A stretch of 64,000 bases of DNA, from positions 124,001 to 188,000 of the forward strand of contig NZ_JAIOUV010000003.1 in assembly GCF_019931145.1 (NCBI RefSeq), read 5' to 3'. Made by a program: the position numbers and the translations under genes. The DNA comes from Marinicella meishanensis. GTDB taxonomy: Bacteria > Pseudomonadota > Gammaproteobacteria > Xanthomonadales > Marinicellaceae. This document shows, one piece after another, positions 42,809 to 51,410 of this stretch. The notes beneath the pieces are model-generated. The model was given only the letters and a program-made list of their open reading frames with translations. It searched no databases and had not been told where the DNA came from. Numbering within the stretch: position 1 is the first letter of the stretch; every line of letters begins with the position of its first letter.

Positions 42809-44496
42809 ACAAACGCATTCAATTGCTGGGCCTGCTTGGCTGGTGTTGCCTGCTGGCAGCCTGTCAGTCAGAGCCCGATGGCGCGACTGACCAAGCCGAG
42901 TTGGCACCTGCAGAGCCAGCAGCACCAGTGAGCGTAGTCGTTGACACCGCAGCCGAGCACCCGTTGCTGAAGAAATACGCTGAATTTGAATTGACCAGTG
43001 ATTTGTCGCACCTCACGCAAAACCAAAAAGACCTGCTGCCGTTTTTGATCGCGGCCGCAGAAATCATGGATGAGTTGTTTTGGTTACAAAGCTATGGACC
43101 CAAAGAACCATTTTTGGCCGGTATTGAAGACCCCAATTTGAGGCAGTTTGCTGCCATCAATTACGGACCTTGGGATCGCTTGGCCGGTGATCAACCGTTT
43201 TTGCCGGGGTATGCCGAGAAATTCACCGGGGCCAATTTTTATCCGGCGGATCTGGACAAAGCCGATTTTGAGGTCAATGGCACAGCGTCCATGAAGGGTT
43301 TGTATACCTATGTTAAGCGCGATGCCGAAGGCCAATTGATGGCGGTGCCATACCACAAAGCCCATCAAGCGGCCTTGGCCAAAGCTGCTGACTTGCTGCG
43401 CCAAGCCGCGCGTCTGGCCGAAGACCCAGGCTTTCAAGACTACTTGTTGCTGCGCGCAGAGGCCTTGATCACCGATCAATTCAAAGCCTCAGACTTGGCC
43501 TGGATGGACATGAAAAACAATGCCATCGACGTGGTCATCGGGCCGATTGAAACCTATGAGGACCAACTGTTTGGTTACAAAGCCGCCTATGAGGCCTATG
43601 TGCTGATCAAAGATTTGTCTTGGAGTGAAAGGCTGGCCAAGTACGCGGCCTTCTTGCCCCAGTTACAAGCCGAATTGCCGGTGGCGGACCGCTTCAAATC
43701 AGAGACACCCGGCACCGATTCGGATTTGAATGCCTATGACGCGATTTACTATGCCGGTCATTCCAACGCGGGCAGCAAAACCATTGCCATCAATTTACCC
43801 AACGATGAAACCGTGCAATTGGAAAAAGGCACCCGGCGTTTACAATTGAAGAATGTGATGCAGGCCAAGTTTGAAAAGATTCTGGTGCCGATTGCGGCAC
43901 AAGTGGTGAGCCCGGAACAACGCCACCACATCACTTTCAACGCCTTTTTTGCCAACACCATGTTTCATGAAGTGGCCCATGGTCTGGGGGTGAAAAACAC
44001 CATCAATGACCAGGGCACCGTCAGAACGGCATTGAAAGAATTGGCCTCTCCTATGGAAGAAGGCAAAGCCGACATTCTGGGCCTGTACATGGTGGAGAAG
44101 TTGCATAAAATGGGCGAATTGGAGGCCGGTGAAATGATGGATTATTACACCACATTCATGGCCGGGATTTTCCGCTCAGTGCGCTTTGGCTCAACCTCAG
44201 CCCATGGTGTGGCCAACGTGCTGCGGTTTAATTATTTCGCCGACCAAGGGGCCTTCAGTTTTGACCCCGCCACCGGACACTATTCGGTGGATCCGGAAAA
44301 AATGTCGGCAGCGGTGGCTTCCTTGTCAGAGAAGATCCTGACCCACCAAGGATTGGGTGATTATCCAGGCGTGCAACAGTGGTTCCAAGAAAAAGGCCAA
44401 ATCAATGAACAATTGGCCGCTTCATTGAAGCGCATCAACCAAGCCGGTATCCCGGTGGATGTGGACTTCAAACAAGGCGGATCTTTGATTCAATGA
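42805..44496 (+). CDS. M49-like zinc metallopeptidase lipoprotein
   Basis: 563 residues. Lipoprotein signal peptide with lipobox LLAAC (lipidated cysteine at 20). A zinc-binding helix HEVAHG at residues 388-393 and the downstream EEGKAD at 418-423 (third ligand glutamate) match bacterial proteins related to peptidase family M49 (dipeptidyl peptidase III). The canonical M49 motif is HEXXGH with six positions; here it is the five-position HExxH, as in related uncharacterised bacterial members. Probably a periplasmic or outer-membrane-anchored peptidase. It follows a GT4 gene with ATGA overlap, which may be operon linkage rather than shared function. Ends at a clear terminator. Confidence 0.8.
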   Translation: MNKRIQLLGLLGWCCLLAACQSEPDGATDQAELAPAEPAAPVSVVVDTAAEHPLLKKYAEFELTSDLSHLTQNQKDLLPFLIAAAEIMDELFWLQSYGPKEPFLAGIEDPNLRQFAAINYGPWDRLAGDQPFLPGYAEKFTGANFYPADLDKADFEVNGTASMKGLYTYVKRDAEGQLMAVPYHKAHQAALAKAADLLRQAARLAEDPGFQDYLLLRAEALITDQFKASDLAWMDMKNNAIDVVIGPIETYEDQLFGYKAAYEAYVLIKDLSWSERLAKYAAFLPQLQAELPVADRFKSETPGTDSDLNAYDAIYYAGHSNAGSKTIAINLPNDETVQLEKGTRRLQLKNVMQAKFEKILVPIAAQVVSPEQRHHITFNAFFANTMFHEVAHGLGVKNTINDQGTVRTALKELASPMEEGKADILGLYMVEKLHKMGELEAGEMMDYYTTFMAGIFRSVRFGSTSAHGVANVLRFNYFADQGAFSFDPATGHYSVDPEKMSAAVASLSEKILTHQGLGDYPGVQQWFQEKGQINEQLAASLKRINQAGIPVDVDFKQGGSLIQ

Positions 44497-44519
44497 GTCT
44501 GCTCAGCCACTGAACCACC

Positions 44520-44546
44520 AAGCCCTGCTTCATGCAGGGCTTTTTT
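44520..44546 (+). terminator. Intrinsic terminator after the M49-like gene
   Basis: AAGCCCTGC (44520-44528) pairs with GCAGGGCTT (44534-44542) around TTCAT, followed by further Ts to 44546. It lies 23 bases past the stop and overlaps the 3-prime end of the convergent minus-strand membrane protein gene. Confidence 0.85.
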
Positions 44547-45960
44547 GTGCCGCTGTGGATTGGTTTGTCGCGGCGGTCGACCATTGGGCAAACAAACCAA
44601 ACAACAAAAACACATAACACGGTGTGAGTTGCAGGACGATGCGATTGATCGCGGTCATGTCCAGGGCCCATTGGCTGGCCGGGGTGAAATAGAACAAAAA
44701 CAGGAACGCCGCCAATGCCATGATCAAAAACACCTGCGGTACCCGGGTGGTGGGGTCGGGTGCTGACCTGAGCGGACTCAACAACAACCAGGGCAGGCCC
44801 AACCAAATCAGCCCCCAATTGTTTTGCCACAACAAACCGGTGAGCAAGGCATCGGTGATGTCCACCCACCCGATGGGAAAATCAAACAGGTGAAACAATG
44901 CAATGCGATCTGGGGTGAATGCCAGATCACCCCAAGGACTGGCCCACTGCAAACCGCCAGCAAGCAAAATCACACCCAGCACTGAACCCACGCCCAACAG
45001 CAGCAGCCAGCGATGACGGCCTGGCGCCATGCGGCACCAACCATAAGCCAACACAAACACCATCAACCAAACCCAGCCTTCCAATTTCAGCAAAGGCAAC
45101 ATGGCCACATAGGCCAACACCGTCAGGCCCAAGCCTGTGGGCTGGTTTTGCGACGATGCTTTGGCATCAAAATAGTCAATCAAGCTGACCATGATCAACA
45201 ACACATACAGGCCCAGCCAAAGGTCGGCATAGCCATGGATCATCAAATGATTACCCATCAATGGGGTGGTGTACAACACCCCCGCCGCCAACAGCAACCA
45301 GGGTGTGGCAGCGCCCATTTTGCGCAGGCGATTGACCACCAACCAGGTCATCATGGCAAAGGCAAACAGCAACACCACATGCATCACCGCAAAAGAATCG
45401 TGGCTCAATGCCATCGGCAGGAAATACAACAAGGACAAACCGTCTGGATAACTGGCAGAGGGGTTGAAAAACGCCTGGTCTTGAGCCAACCAGGCCTCCC
45501 AGCTGACAATGTCGGCCGCCAAGCCATGGTTGATCCATTGTTGGGCTTTGCCTTCCCAGACGATCCATGAGTCCCAGGCCAGGTTGGGCAGCCAGCTGCC
45601 ATTGCGCCACAGCAACCAGGAAGCCAGCAGCATCAGCAACAAGACCAGCCCTTGGCTGGGCTCAGGACGCCATTTCAAGGACAGTGGCCGCTGCACCAGC
45701 CACTGCCGCAAAACACAGACCATGGTTGCGAGTAACACCACGCCCAAGCACCACCACAAGCCAGTGAGTCCCCAGCCGGTCCATTGCCACAGGTTGAGCA
45801 TGACCACGTGCAGAAACACCCCTTGAAAGAAGGCGTGGGGCATGAAATCAGTCGCCTGACCAATGGGGCTGTGGCTGCCCCGGATCCAATGAAACGCACA
45901 GCGGGCGCCCCCACCCAGCAGCAAGAAGTAAGCCATGTATGCAGCAGCGAGCCAGGCCAT
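44530..45960 (-). CDS. Polytopic membrane protein, GT-C-like
   Basis: 476 residues with roughly 11-13 membrane segments. Between early segments lies a loop with NLAWDSWIVWEGKAQQW and FFNPSASYPDGLSLLYFLP. The DSW and SYPDG motifs in the first periplasmic loops are reminiscent of GT-C glycosyltransferases that use lipid-linked sugars, but no named family is certain. ATG 45960 shares a base with the stop of the upstream gene (TGATG), so the two are coupled. Position beside GT2, DUF2304 and GT4 genes supports a glycan role. Confidence 0.65.
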   Translation of the reverse strand: MAWLAAAYMAYFLLLGGGARCAFHWIRGSHSPIGQATDFMPHAFFQGVFLHVVMLNLWQWTGWGLTGLWWCLGVVLLATMVCVLRQWLVQRPLSLKWRPEPSQGLVLLLMLLASWLLWRNGSWLPNLAWDSWIVWEGKAQQWINHGLAADIVSWEAWLAQDQAFFNPSASYPDGLSLLYFLPMALSHDSFAVMHVVLLFAFAMMTWLVVNRLRKMGAATPWLLLAAGVLYTTPLMGNHLMIHGYADLWLGLYVLLIMVSLIDYFDAKASSQNQPTGLGLTVLAYVAMLPLLKLEGWVWLMVFVLAYGWCRMAPGRHRWLLLLGVGSVLGVILLAGGLQWASPWGDLAFTPDRIALFHLFDFPIGWVDITDALLTGLLWQNNWGLIWLGLPWLLLSPLRSAPDPTTRVPQVFLIMALAAFLFLFYFTPASQWALDMTAINRIVLQLTPCYVFLLFGLFAQWSTAATNQSTAAQKSPA

Positions 45961-47117
45961 CACACTTTCCTCATCAAACAATAATGGCGATCCAGGTGCA
46001 ACACGGTGACCTGACCCTTGAGCCATTCATGTTGTTCAGGTTGTTCGCAGAATCGCCATGCCTGGCGGCTCAAAACAAACACATGGCGGTCATCGGTTTG
46101 GGCCAACATGCGTGAAAACCCGGAGTCCAACGCAACGTTGTGGTCAAACAGGTGACGCATCAACCTGAGGTGGAAAAAATCTTTGGGACCCACCAAGATC
46201 AGCTTTTGAGGCTGTGCCGATGGGTTGGGGTGTAAGGGCAACTGGCGCTTGATGGCTTGGGCCAGCTGGCGTGCTTCCTGGTCCAATTGATTCAAGTTGA
46301 CCGGGTCTTCACTGAAGGCCTGGGCCAATTGCTGGTGTTGTCGCCAATGGTTGTTGAGGTAAATGCCGGTTGGTAACAACCAGCCAATGAGCAGGGTATA
46401 CAACAGGTGATGGGGTCGCAGTTTCAGCCCGGTTAACAACAGGGCGCTGAGCAACAGCCACAGACCCAATCGCTGGATCAAGCCTTTGAGGTGGGGGTCT
46501 TGGCTGGCCGTGTAGCCGTTGATTGAGCTGAATTTCACCGCAGTCAGGTCCATCCATTCACTGCGATTGATGGCCCATTGGTTGCCGATGTTGGCTTGGG
46601 TGAAAGCAATGGACTGAAAAGTCACGGCGCGTTCAAAGCGGCTCACGTTGCCCAATTCATGGTTGGCCTCCAGCAACAAATGCAAATCGGTGATGGCGGT
46701 GGCTTCGCTGGTTTGAAAATCAAATGGGGTGAGTGAGTGACTGGTTTGGTTAATGGGTACCCGGTGAGGGACGCCATTGACTGACCAATTGAGGCTGAAG
46801 CGGACATCCAAGCCCAAATCCAATCCCTTGAATTCAAGGACATGATAATGGCTCAAGTGCGCCGGCAACTTATCGGGTTCAATGTCAATCCGCAAAGTCC
46901 CCAAAACCCGGGCATGAAAGCGGTTGTCGCGGTAATAAAAAAAGCGGGGTTCCACATCCAGGTGTGATTTCAAATCCAAGGCCGTCTGCTTATCGTGCCG
47001 GTTGGTGGCGGGGGCTGGCAGCAACAAACATGTCATCAGCAACGCCAGGCTCAAGGCCCAGTAAGTGACTGGTTTTGTGATCACAGCTTGATGCTCCATT
47101 GGCTCGATTGGTGACAT
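45960..47117 (-). CDS. Membrane protein of the glycan cluster, unknown function
   Basis: 385 residues. One N-terminal membrane segment (about 18-36), a periplasmic beta-rich region to about residue 215, two further segments near 217-260, and a soluble C-terminal region with KLILVGPKDFFHLRLMRHLF. No family recognised. Start is ATG 47117 or ATG 47099; a TATAAT overlaps the first, so the second may be used. Translationally coupled to the GT-C-like protein downstream, and probably its partner. Confidence 0.65.
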   Translation of the reverse strand: MSPIEPMEHQAVITKPVTYWALSLALLMTCLLLPAPATNRHDKQTALDLKSHLDVEPRFFYYRDNRFHARVLGTLRIDIEPDKLPAHLSHYHVLEFKGLDLGLDVRFSLNWSVNGVPHRVPINQTSHSLTPFDFQTSEATAITDLHLLLEANHELGNVSRFERAVTFQSIAFTQANIGNQWAINRSEWMDLTAVKFSSINGYTASQDPHLKGLIQRLGLWLLLSALLLTGLKLRPHHLLYTLLIGWLLPTGIYLNNHWRQHQQLAQAFSEDPVNLNQLDQEARQLAQAIKRQLPLHPNPSAQPQKLILVGPKDFFHLRLMRHLFDHNVALDSGFSRMLAQTDDRHVFVLSRQAWRFCEQPEQHEWLKGQVTVLHLDRHYCLMRKV

Positions 47118-47200
47118 TATAAAGGAATGTACAGGAATCTTCTGGCACTTTTCTCAAGCCCCTGATCTGCCGCCCAATGGGGTGGTGACAGTGGCGCCCA

Positions 47201-47232
47201 GTTCACCGCCTGTGAACAGCTGTGTTCAGGCG
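47201..47232. promoter_or_regulatory. Two mutually exclusive inverted repeats upstream of the FHA-like gene
   Basis: GTTCAC (47201-47206) pairs with GTGAAC (47212-47217). Alternatively CGCCT-GT-GAACA (47207-47218) pairs with TGTTC-AGGCG (47223-47232), leaving a two-base bulge. Both cannot form at once. The site is about 70 bases upstream of the predicted FHA-gene promoter and 85 bases from the divergent start, so a protein-binding site is likelier than an RNA switch. Confidence 0.35.
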
Positions 47233-47304
47233 TCAGAACGACACATGTTAATTCAATGTCTCTGGCTGGAACTGTGACAGGCCTCAACTATTTAAGAATT
47301 AAGA

Positions 47305-47334
47305 TTGAAATCTGCGCCACAATGCAGCTAAAAT
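47305..47334 (+). promoter_or_regulatory. Predicted sigma-70 promoter for the FHA-like gene
   Basis: TTGAAA (47305-47310) and TAAAAT (47329-47334) are separated by 18 bases, with the ATG 24 bases downstream. Confidence 0.55.
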
Positions 47335-47358
47335 CTTTTGACAAAATGGCTTATTTAG

Positions 47359-48132
47359 ATGTATTTAGTTATTGAAAACACAAAAAAATCTTTCTCATTT
47401 CCAGAGAGCAAAACGTTGCTGGTGGGTAATGATTTTGATTGTGACATCCAAATCAATCACCCGAAAATCTGGGGCCGCCATTTCGCCATCACCCAGCAAC
47501 CATATGGCTGTGTGCTACAAATCTTCAATGATCGGGTGAAAGTCAACAACGAATGGGTGCATGAACAATGCATGCTGGACACCGGTGATGTGTTGTTGGT
47601 TGATGACTTGCGTTTTCGCTTGTTGGATGATGAGTACATCCCCAAAGATTCATCGATCAACCACACCAACATCACCATCAGCGACACCACCAATGAATCT
47701 TCGGTCTATGGCATCCGCAGTTTTGCAGCCGACTCCATGGGACGATTCATCATCGATGATTACCACCATCAAGATGGTTGGCATGTGTTTCGGCACAACA
47801 ATGAACTGCACTTTGTCGACAACAAACAAACCACTTTTTTGAATGGTCTGCAAATCGCCCAAGCCAACCTCAGCAACGGTGACGTGATTTCCAATGAGGT
47901 GTATAAATACAAAATCGAACTGCCTGGCACCTCGGGATTTTCCAAGTTCAGTCCCTCACACCCACGCAATGTGCAACTCAGTGAGGCCATGTTGGATGCC
48001 AGCAAAGTGACCGGGCCGACCGAAAAAGCCAGTTCTAAATTTGGCTTTTTGAAGAATAATTTGTGGTGGCTGACCTTATTGGTGGGCTTGATCATCCTGG
48101 TTTTGGTGATCATGAATAACCCCAATCGGTGA
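47359..48132 (+). CDS. FHA-like domain protein with C-terminal membrane anchor
   Basis: 257 residues. The N-terminal domain (about 1-90) resembles an FHA phosphothreonine-binding fold: LLVGNDFDCDIQINHPKIWGRHFAIT, with the R-H pair after the glycine and LDTGDVLLVDDLRFRL later (each read in parts). A second, similar beta-rich block spans about 115-195. One membrane segment at about 232-250 anchors it with the domains in the cytoplasm. No kinase or phosphatase gene is nearby. Its role may be in signalling or type VI-like regulation, but nothing here supports a specific one. Confidence 0.7.
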   Translation: MYLVIENTKKSFSFPESKTLLVGNDFDCDIQINHPKIWGRHFAITQQPYGCVLQIFNDRVKVNNEWVHEQCMLDTGDVLLVDDLRFRLLDDEYIPKDSSINHTNITISDTTNESSVYGIRSFAADSMGRFIIDDYHHQDGWHVFRHNNELHFVDNKQTTFLNGLQIAQANLSNGDVISNEVYKYKIELPGTSGFSKFSPSHPRNVQLSEAMLDASKVTGPTEKASSKFGFLKNNLWWLTLLVGLIILVLVIMNNPNR

Positions 48133-48203
48133 GCCCTCAAGGCCCTTTCTGCGCCTGCTTAGCCCAGATCTGGCCGTCTGCTTAAATTCTGTGCAAATAT
48201 CAG

Positions 48204-48232
48204 TTGACCGGCCTGGCTTATTTCAGTAAAAT
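48204..48232 (+). promoter_or_regulatory. Predicted sigma-70 promoter of rplU-rpmA
   Basis: TTGACC (48204-48209) and TAAAAT (48227-48232) are exactly 17 bases apart, leaving a 5-prime leader of about 33 bases and a TTGGAG ribosome site before rplU. This is one of the best-matching promoters in the window. Confidence 0.75.
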
Positions 48233-48271
48233 CCCCGCTCTTTTAAAGAACAACCGAATTGGAGTAGTTTC

Positions 48272-48580
48272 ATGCACGCAGTTGTAGCTACAGGTGGCAA
48301 ACAATACAGAATCAAAGAAGGCGACGTCATTAAAGTGGAGTCGTTGCAGGTTGAAGCGGGTGATAAAATCAAGCTGGACCAAGTTTTGATGCTGTCCGAT
48401 GGTGAAAACATTGAAATCGGCAAACCCTTGCTGGAAGGCAAATCGGTTTCTGCTGAAGTGTTGTCAAATGGCCGCCACAAAAAAGTAAGAATCATCAAAT
48501 TCAAGAGACGTAAGCACCACATGAAACAAATGGGTCATCGTCAAAATTACACTGAATTGAAAATCACTAAAATTGGATAA
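48272..48580 (+). CDS. rplU: 50S ribosomal protein L21
   Basis: 102 residues, normal length. Begins [18 protein letters not shown] and ends with the L21 signature [20 protein letters not shown]. First gene of the rplU-rpmA-obgE block, 13 bases before rpmA. Driven by the promoter at 48204-48232. Confidence 0.98.
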   Translation: MHAVVATGGKQYRIKEGDVIKVESLQVEAGDKIKLDQVLMLSDGENIEIGKPLLEGKSVSAEVLSNGRHKKVRIIKFKRRKHHMKQMGHRQNYTELKITKIG

Positions 48581-48593
48581 GAGGTAAAACGTC

Positions 48594-48854
48594 ATGGCTC
48601 ATAAGAAAGCAGCAGGTAGTACCAATAACGGTCGCGATTCGAATCCTAAGTACCTGGGTGTCAAAATGTACGGTGGTCAAGCTGCCATTGCTGGTAACAT
48701 TTTAGTGCGCCAACGGGGTACCAAATTTCATGCCGGCGACAACGTTGGCATGGGTAAAGACCACACTTTGTTCGCCCTGAAAGACGGTGTGGTTAAGTTT
48801 GCCAAGAAAGGCAAAAACACCCGTCAATACGTTTCGGTCGAAACCCAAGGTTAA
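48594..48854 (+). CDS. rpmA: 50S ribosomal protein L27
   Basis: 86 residues. [19 protein letters not shown] and the [21 protein letters not shown] stretch identify L27, whose N-terminus reaches the peptidyl transferase centre. A strong intrinsic terminator at 48892-48921 separates it from obgE. Confidence 0.98.
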   Translation: MAHKKAAGSTNNGRDSNPKYLGVKMYGGQAAIAGNILVRQRGTKFHAGDNVGMGKDHTLFALKDGVVKFAKKGKNTRQYVSVETQG

Positions 48855-48891
48855 ACCAGCCCACATTTGAATCTGTGGTCAGATTCGTAGC

Positions 48892-48921
48892 AAAAGCCCA
48901 CCCCCGAGGTGGGCTTTTTTT
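48892..48921 (+). terminator. Intrinsic terminator between rpmA and obgE
   Basis: AAAAGCCCACC (48892-48902) pairs perfectly with GGTGGGCTTTT (48908-48918) around a five-base loop, followed by Ts to 48921. It lies 26 bases before the obgE start. Confidence 0.9.
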
Positions 48922-48946
48922 GTCCTGATCAGATACAATCAATGCC

Positions 48947-49972
48947 ATGAAATTCGTAGATGAAGTCAAAATCACCGTTAAAGCCGGCAATGGCGGCAGC
49001 GGTTCGGCCAGCTTTCGGCGGGAAAAATTCATCGCTTATGGTGGTCCCGATGGGGGTGACGGCGGGCATGGCGGCAGTGTCATTTTGCAAGGTGATCAAG
49101 GCTTGAATACCCTGGTCGATTTTCGCCACAAAAAGCGGTTTGAAGCGGCCAATGGCGAATCGGGCAAAGGCCGTCAGATGTATGGCAAAGGGGGCGATGA
49201 CCTGATCATCAAAGTGCCCACGGGGACTGAGGTCTACGACTTGGAAACCGATCAAAAAATCGGCGACATCACCAACCATGAACAGCAGTTGGTGGTGGCC
49301 CAAGGGGGCAAAGGCGGACTGGGTAACATGCACTTCAAAAGCTCGGTCAACCGCGCTCCCAGACAATTCACTTCAGGTGAGGCCGGCCAGTTGCGCGAAC
49401 TCAAATTGGAATTGAAAGTGCTGGCCGATGTCGGTTTGTTGGGCTTCCCCAATGCCGGTAAATCGACCTTTGTCAATGCCATCTCAAAAGCCAAGCCCAA
49501 AATTGCCGATTATCCTTTCACCACTTTGTACCCGGCCTTGGGTGTGGTGCCAGTCAGTGCCGACACCAGTTTTGTGGTGGCGGACATTCCAGGCATCATC
49601 GAGGGCGCGGCCGAAGGGGCTGGCCTGGGCATTCAATTCCTCAAGCACTTGCAGCGCACCGGCTTGTTGTTGCACATGGTTGAATTGCCGGCATATGAAG
49701 GGCTGTCAGATCCGGTGCTGCAATTCCAACAGTTGACCAAAGAACTGGGTCGTTTCTCTGAGCATCTGCATGAAAAGGACCGCTGGTTGGTGTTCACCAA
49801 AGCCGATTTGACCACCCCCGAAGAAGCCGCAGAATTGGCTGCTGAATATGCCCAAGCCATGGGCTGGGAAGGTAAATACTACCTGATTTCTTCGATCAAC
49901 AAATCTGGTCTGGATGAATTGATCAACGACATGGCCAAGCACTTGTTTGGTGAGACCGACGATTGGGCTTGA
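48947..49972 (+). CDS. obgE: GTPase ObgE/CgtA
   Basis: 341 residues. The glycine-rich Obg fold (1-158) carries VKAGNGGSGSASFRREKF and GGDGGHGGSVI. The G domain has G1 GFPNAGKSTF, G3 DIPGIIEGA and G4 FTKAD. It acts in 50S assembly and stress response. It lacks a long acidic C-terminal tail. TACAAT at 48934-48939 lies seven bases before the ATG, so a leaderless transcript starting after the rpmA terminator is possible; read-through from rplU is the alternative. Confidence 0.97.
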   Translation: MKFVDEVKITVKAGNGGSGSASFRREKFIAYGGPDGGDGGHGGSVILQGDQGLNTLVDFRHKKRFEAANGESGKGRQMYGKGGDDLIIKVPTGTEVYDLETDQKIGDITNHEQQLVVAQGGKGGLGNMHFKSSVNRAPRQFTSGEAGQLRELKLELKVLADVGLLGFPNAGKSTFVNAISKAKPKIADYPFTTLYPALGVVPVSADTSFVVADIPGIIEGAAEGAGLGIQFLKHLQRTGLLLHMVELPAYEGLSDPVLQFQQLTKELGRFSEHLHEKDRWLVFTKADLTTPEEAAELAAEYAQAMGWEGKYYLISSINKSGLDELINDMAKHLFGETDDWA

Positions 49973-49984
49973 TGCCTGCGGTGT

Positions 49985-50905
49985 TCAGCCTTGCTTGAAC
50001 TGTTCGGCCTCGGCAAACAGCCATTGGCGAATGATTTGTAGTTTTTGATCGTGTTCGGTGGCCTCAGGATACACCAAGTAATAGGACATCTTGCTCTTGA
50101 GCTTGACGTCAAATGGCGCCACCAATAACCCCCGTTTGATGTCATCCTGCACCAACGGGGTGCGCCCCAAGGCAAAGCCTTGGTGGTTTTCCACCGCTTC
50201 AAGCATCATGGCCATGTGACTGAAACGGGTGCCCCTTAACTTGGGTATGGGTGACATGCCCACGGCAGTGAACCAATCGTGCCAATCCTCGGTGGTGAAA
50301 TCTTCATGATACAGGTTGGCCTGCAACAGGGTTTCGGGTAGTAACTTACCGGCATACGAATCATGCAGTTTTTTGGAACACACCGGAAACACCTCTTCTT
50401 CCATCAACAACTCAGCCTTCAGTCCGGGGTAGTTGGGGTCAGCAGAATACCGAATGGCGATGTCGCAATCGTCTTTATTGAAATCGGTTAGCCACTCAAA
50501 AGCAGAGATGCGCACATCCAATTCATGGTGTTGCTGTTGGAATTTCCAGATTCTTTTCGACAGCCACTTGCTGGCGAAGGAGGGCAACACCGAAATGTTC
50601 AAGGTTCCAGAGGTGTCTTTGTTTTTTAACTGTCGCGTGGCCTTTTCGATGCTTTCCAAGGCACTGCGCAAAGAAATGTAATACAAACGGCCATCAAAAG
50701 TCAGTTTCAGTGAGCGGTTGTATCGATCAAATAATTTCACCCCGGTCATGTTTTCCAGATTTTTGATTTGATGGCTGATGGCAGCCTGGGTGACGTGCAA
50801 TTCTTCGGCGGCTTTGGTGAAGCTCAACAGGCGGGCTGACGCTTCGAAGGCTTTGATGGAGCGCAGTGAAGGGATGTTTTTGTATTGGGTCGCCATGATT
50901 CGCAT
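49985..50905 (-). CDS. LysR-family transcriptional regulator (GcvA-like)
   Basis: 306 residues. N-terminal winged helix: PSLRSIKAFEASARLLSFTKAAEELHVTQAAISHQIKNLE (read in parts). C-terminal effector domain starts about residue 95 with SGTLNISVLPSFASKWL, then DCDIAIRYS, typical of the GcvA subgroup. Two starts are possible: ATG 50905 and ATG 50896. It is divergent from the 0.5 kb region carrying the candidate small RNA, so LysR-type control of that RNA is worth considering. Confidence 0.9.
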   Translation of the reverse strand: MRIMATQYKNIPSLRSIKAFEASARLLSFTKAAEELHVTQAAISHQIKNLENMTGVKLFDRYNRSLKLTFDGRLYYISLRSALESIEKATRQLKNKDTSGTLNISVLPSFASKWLSKRIWKFQQQHHELDVRISAFEWLTDFNKDDCDIAIRYSADPNYPGLKAELLMEEEVFPVCSKKLHDSYAGKLLPETLLQANLYHEDFTTEDWHDWFTAVGMSPIPKLRGTRFSHMAMMLEAVENHQGFALGRTPLVQDDIKRGLLVAPFDVKLKSKMSYYLVYPEATEHDQKLQIIRQWLFAEAEQFKQG

Positions 50906-51149
50906 TAGTATAATTTATCCGAATGACAAAAACAATTAGCTTGTCAAAATGCATAACGACTGTAAAATGGCGTCCTGAGTTTGATTCGAACGGTTGTTTA
51001 AAAAATATTTGAATAAATCAAAATTATTTGAACTTTTTTTTGAAATCCGCATCAAACACCGTATCTGCCAGCATTGATATGCAGAATTTGAACTTCAGAT
51101 TCACATTATATTCATGTTGCATCGGTAGAATTATAGTTAACAATTTTCA

Positions 51150-51270
51150 TTGTTCCCCGAAATCGCAAGATTTCAAGCATGTGATCTTCACATGCGACAA
51201 ATAGCTGAGGTTTTCCTCCCTCTTCCTCAGCGAAATACTTCAGGCGTCATACACATGACGCCTTTTTTTT
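51150..51270 (+). ncRNA. Candidate small RNA with C/U-rich loop and intrinsic terminator
   Basis: The 505-base gap 50906-51410 has no credible gene but holds four consecutive hairpins. (1) GAAATC-GCAA-GATTTC, with a GNRA tetraloop, at 51159-51174. (2) GCATGTGA/TCACATGC at 51177-51195. (3) GCTGAGG/CCTCAGC at 51204-51231, with a 14-base all-pyrimidine loop containing CCTCCC. (4) Terminator AGGCGTCAT/ATGACGCCT at 51242-51263, followed by Ts to 51270. An exposed TTCCCC precedes hairpin 1. The CCTCC in the loop could pair with Shine-Dalgarno sequences, as in C-rich-loop trans-acting RNAs. The 5-prime end is not fixed: no convincing promoter is visible in the AT-rich stretch upstream. Confidence 0.7.
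51242..51270 (+). terminator. Intrinsic terminator of the candidate small RNA
   Basis: A 9-bp perfect stem with loop ACAC and a run of eight Ts. No protein-coding gene ends upstream on this strand, which is why an untranslated RNA is proposed. Confidence 0.88.
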
Positions 51271-51410
51271 GTCTTGAATTTGTCAAATTCGGCCATTGCC
51301 CCTGTTTTTTGGCCACGAAACAAGCAAAAACTTGTAAAAAAATGTCAAAAACCCTGGATTTCATGCAATAAGTCAAGCACGGCTTTGGTGAATCAGGTTA
51401 GAATTAAATC

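Noticed and set aside
51150-51371. Open frame of 73 codons through the small RNA region
   Set aside because: It runs across the strong terminator at 51242-51270, has no ribosome site and no domain; the hairpin series explains the sequence better.
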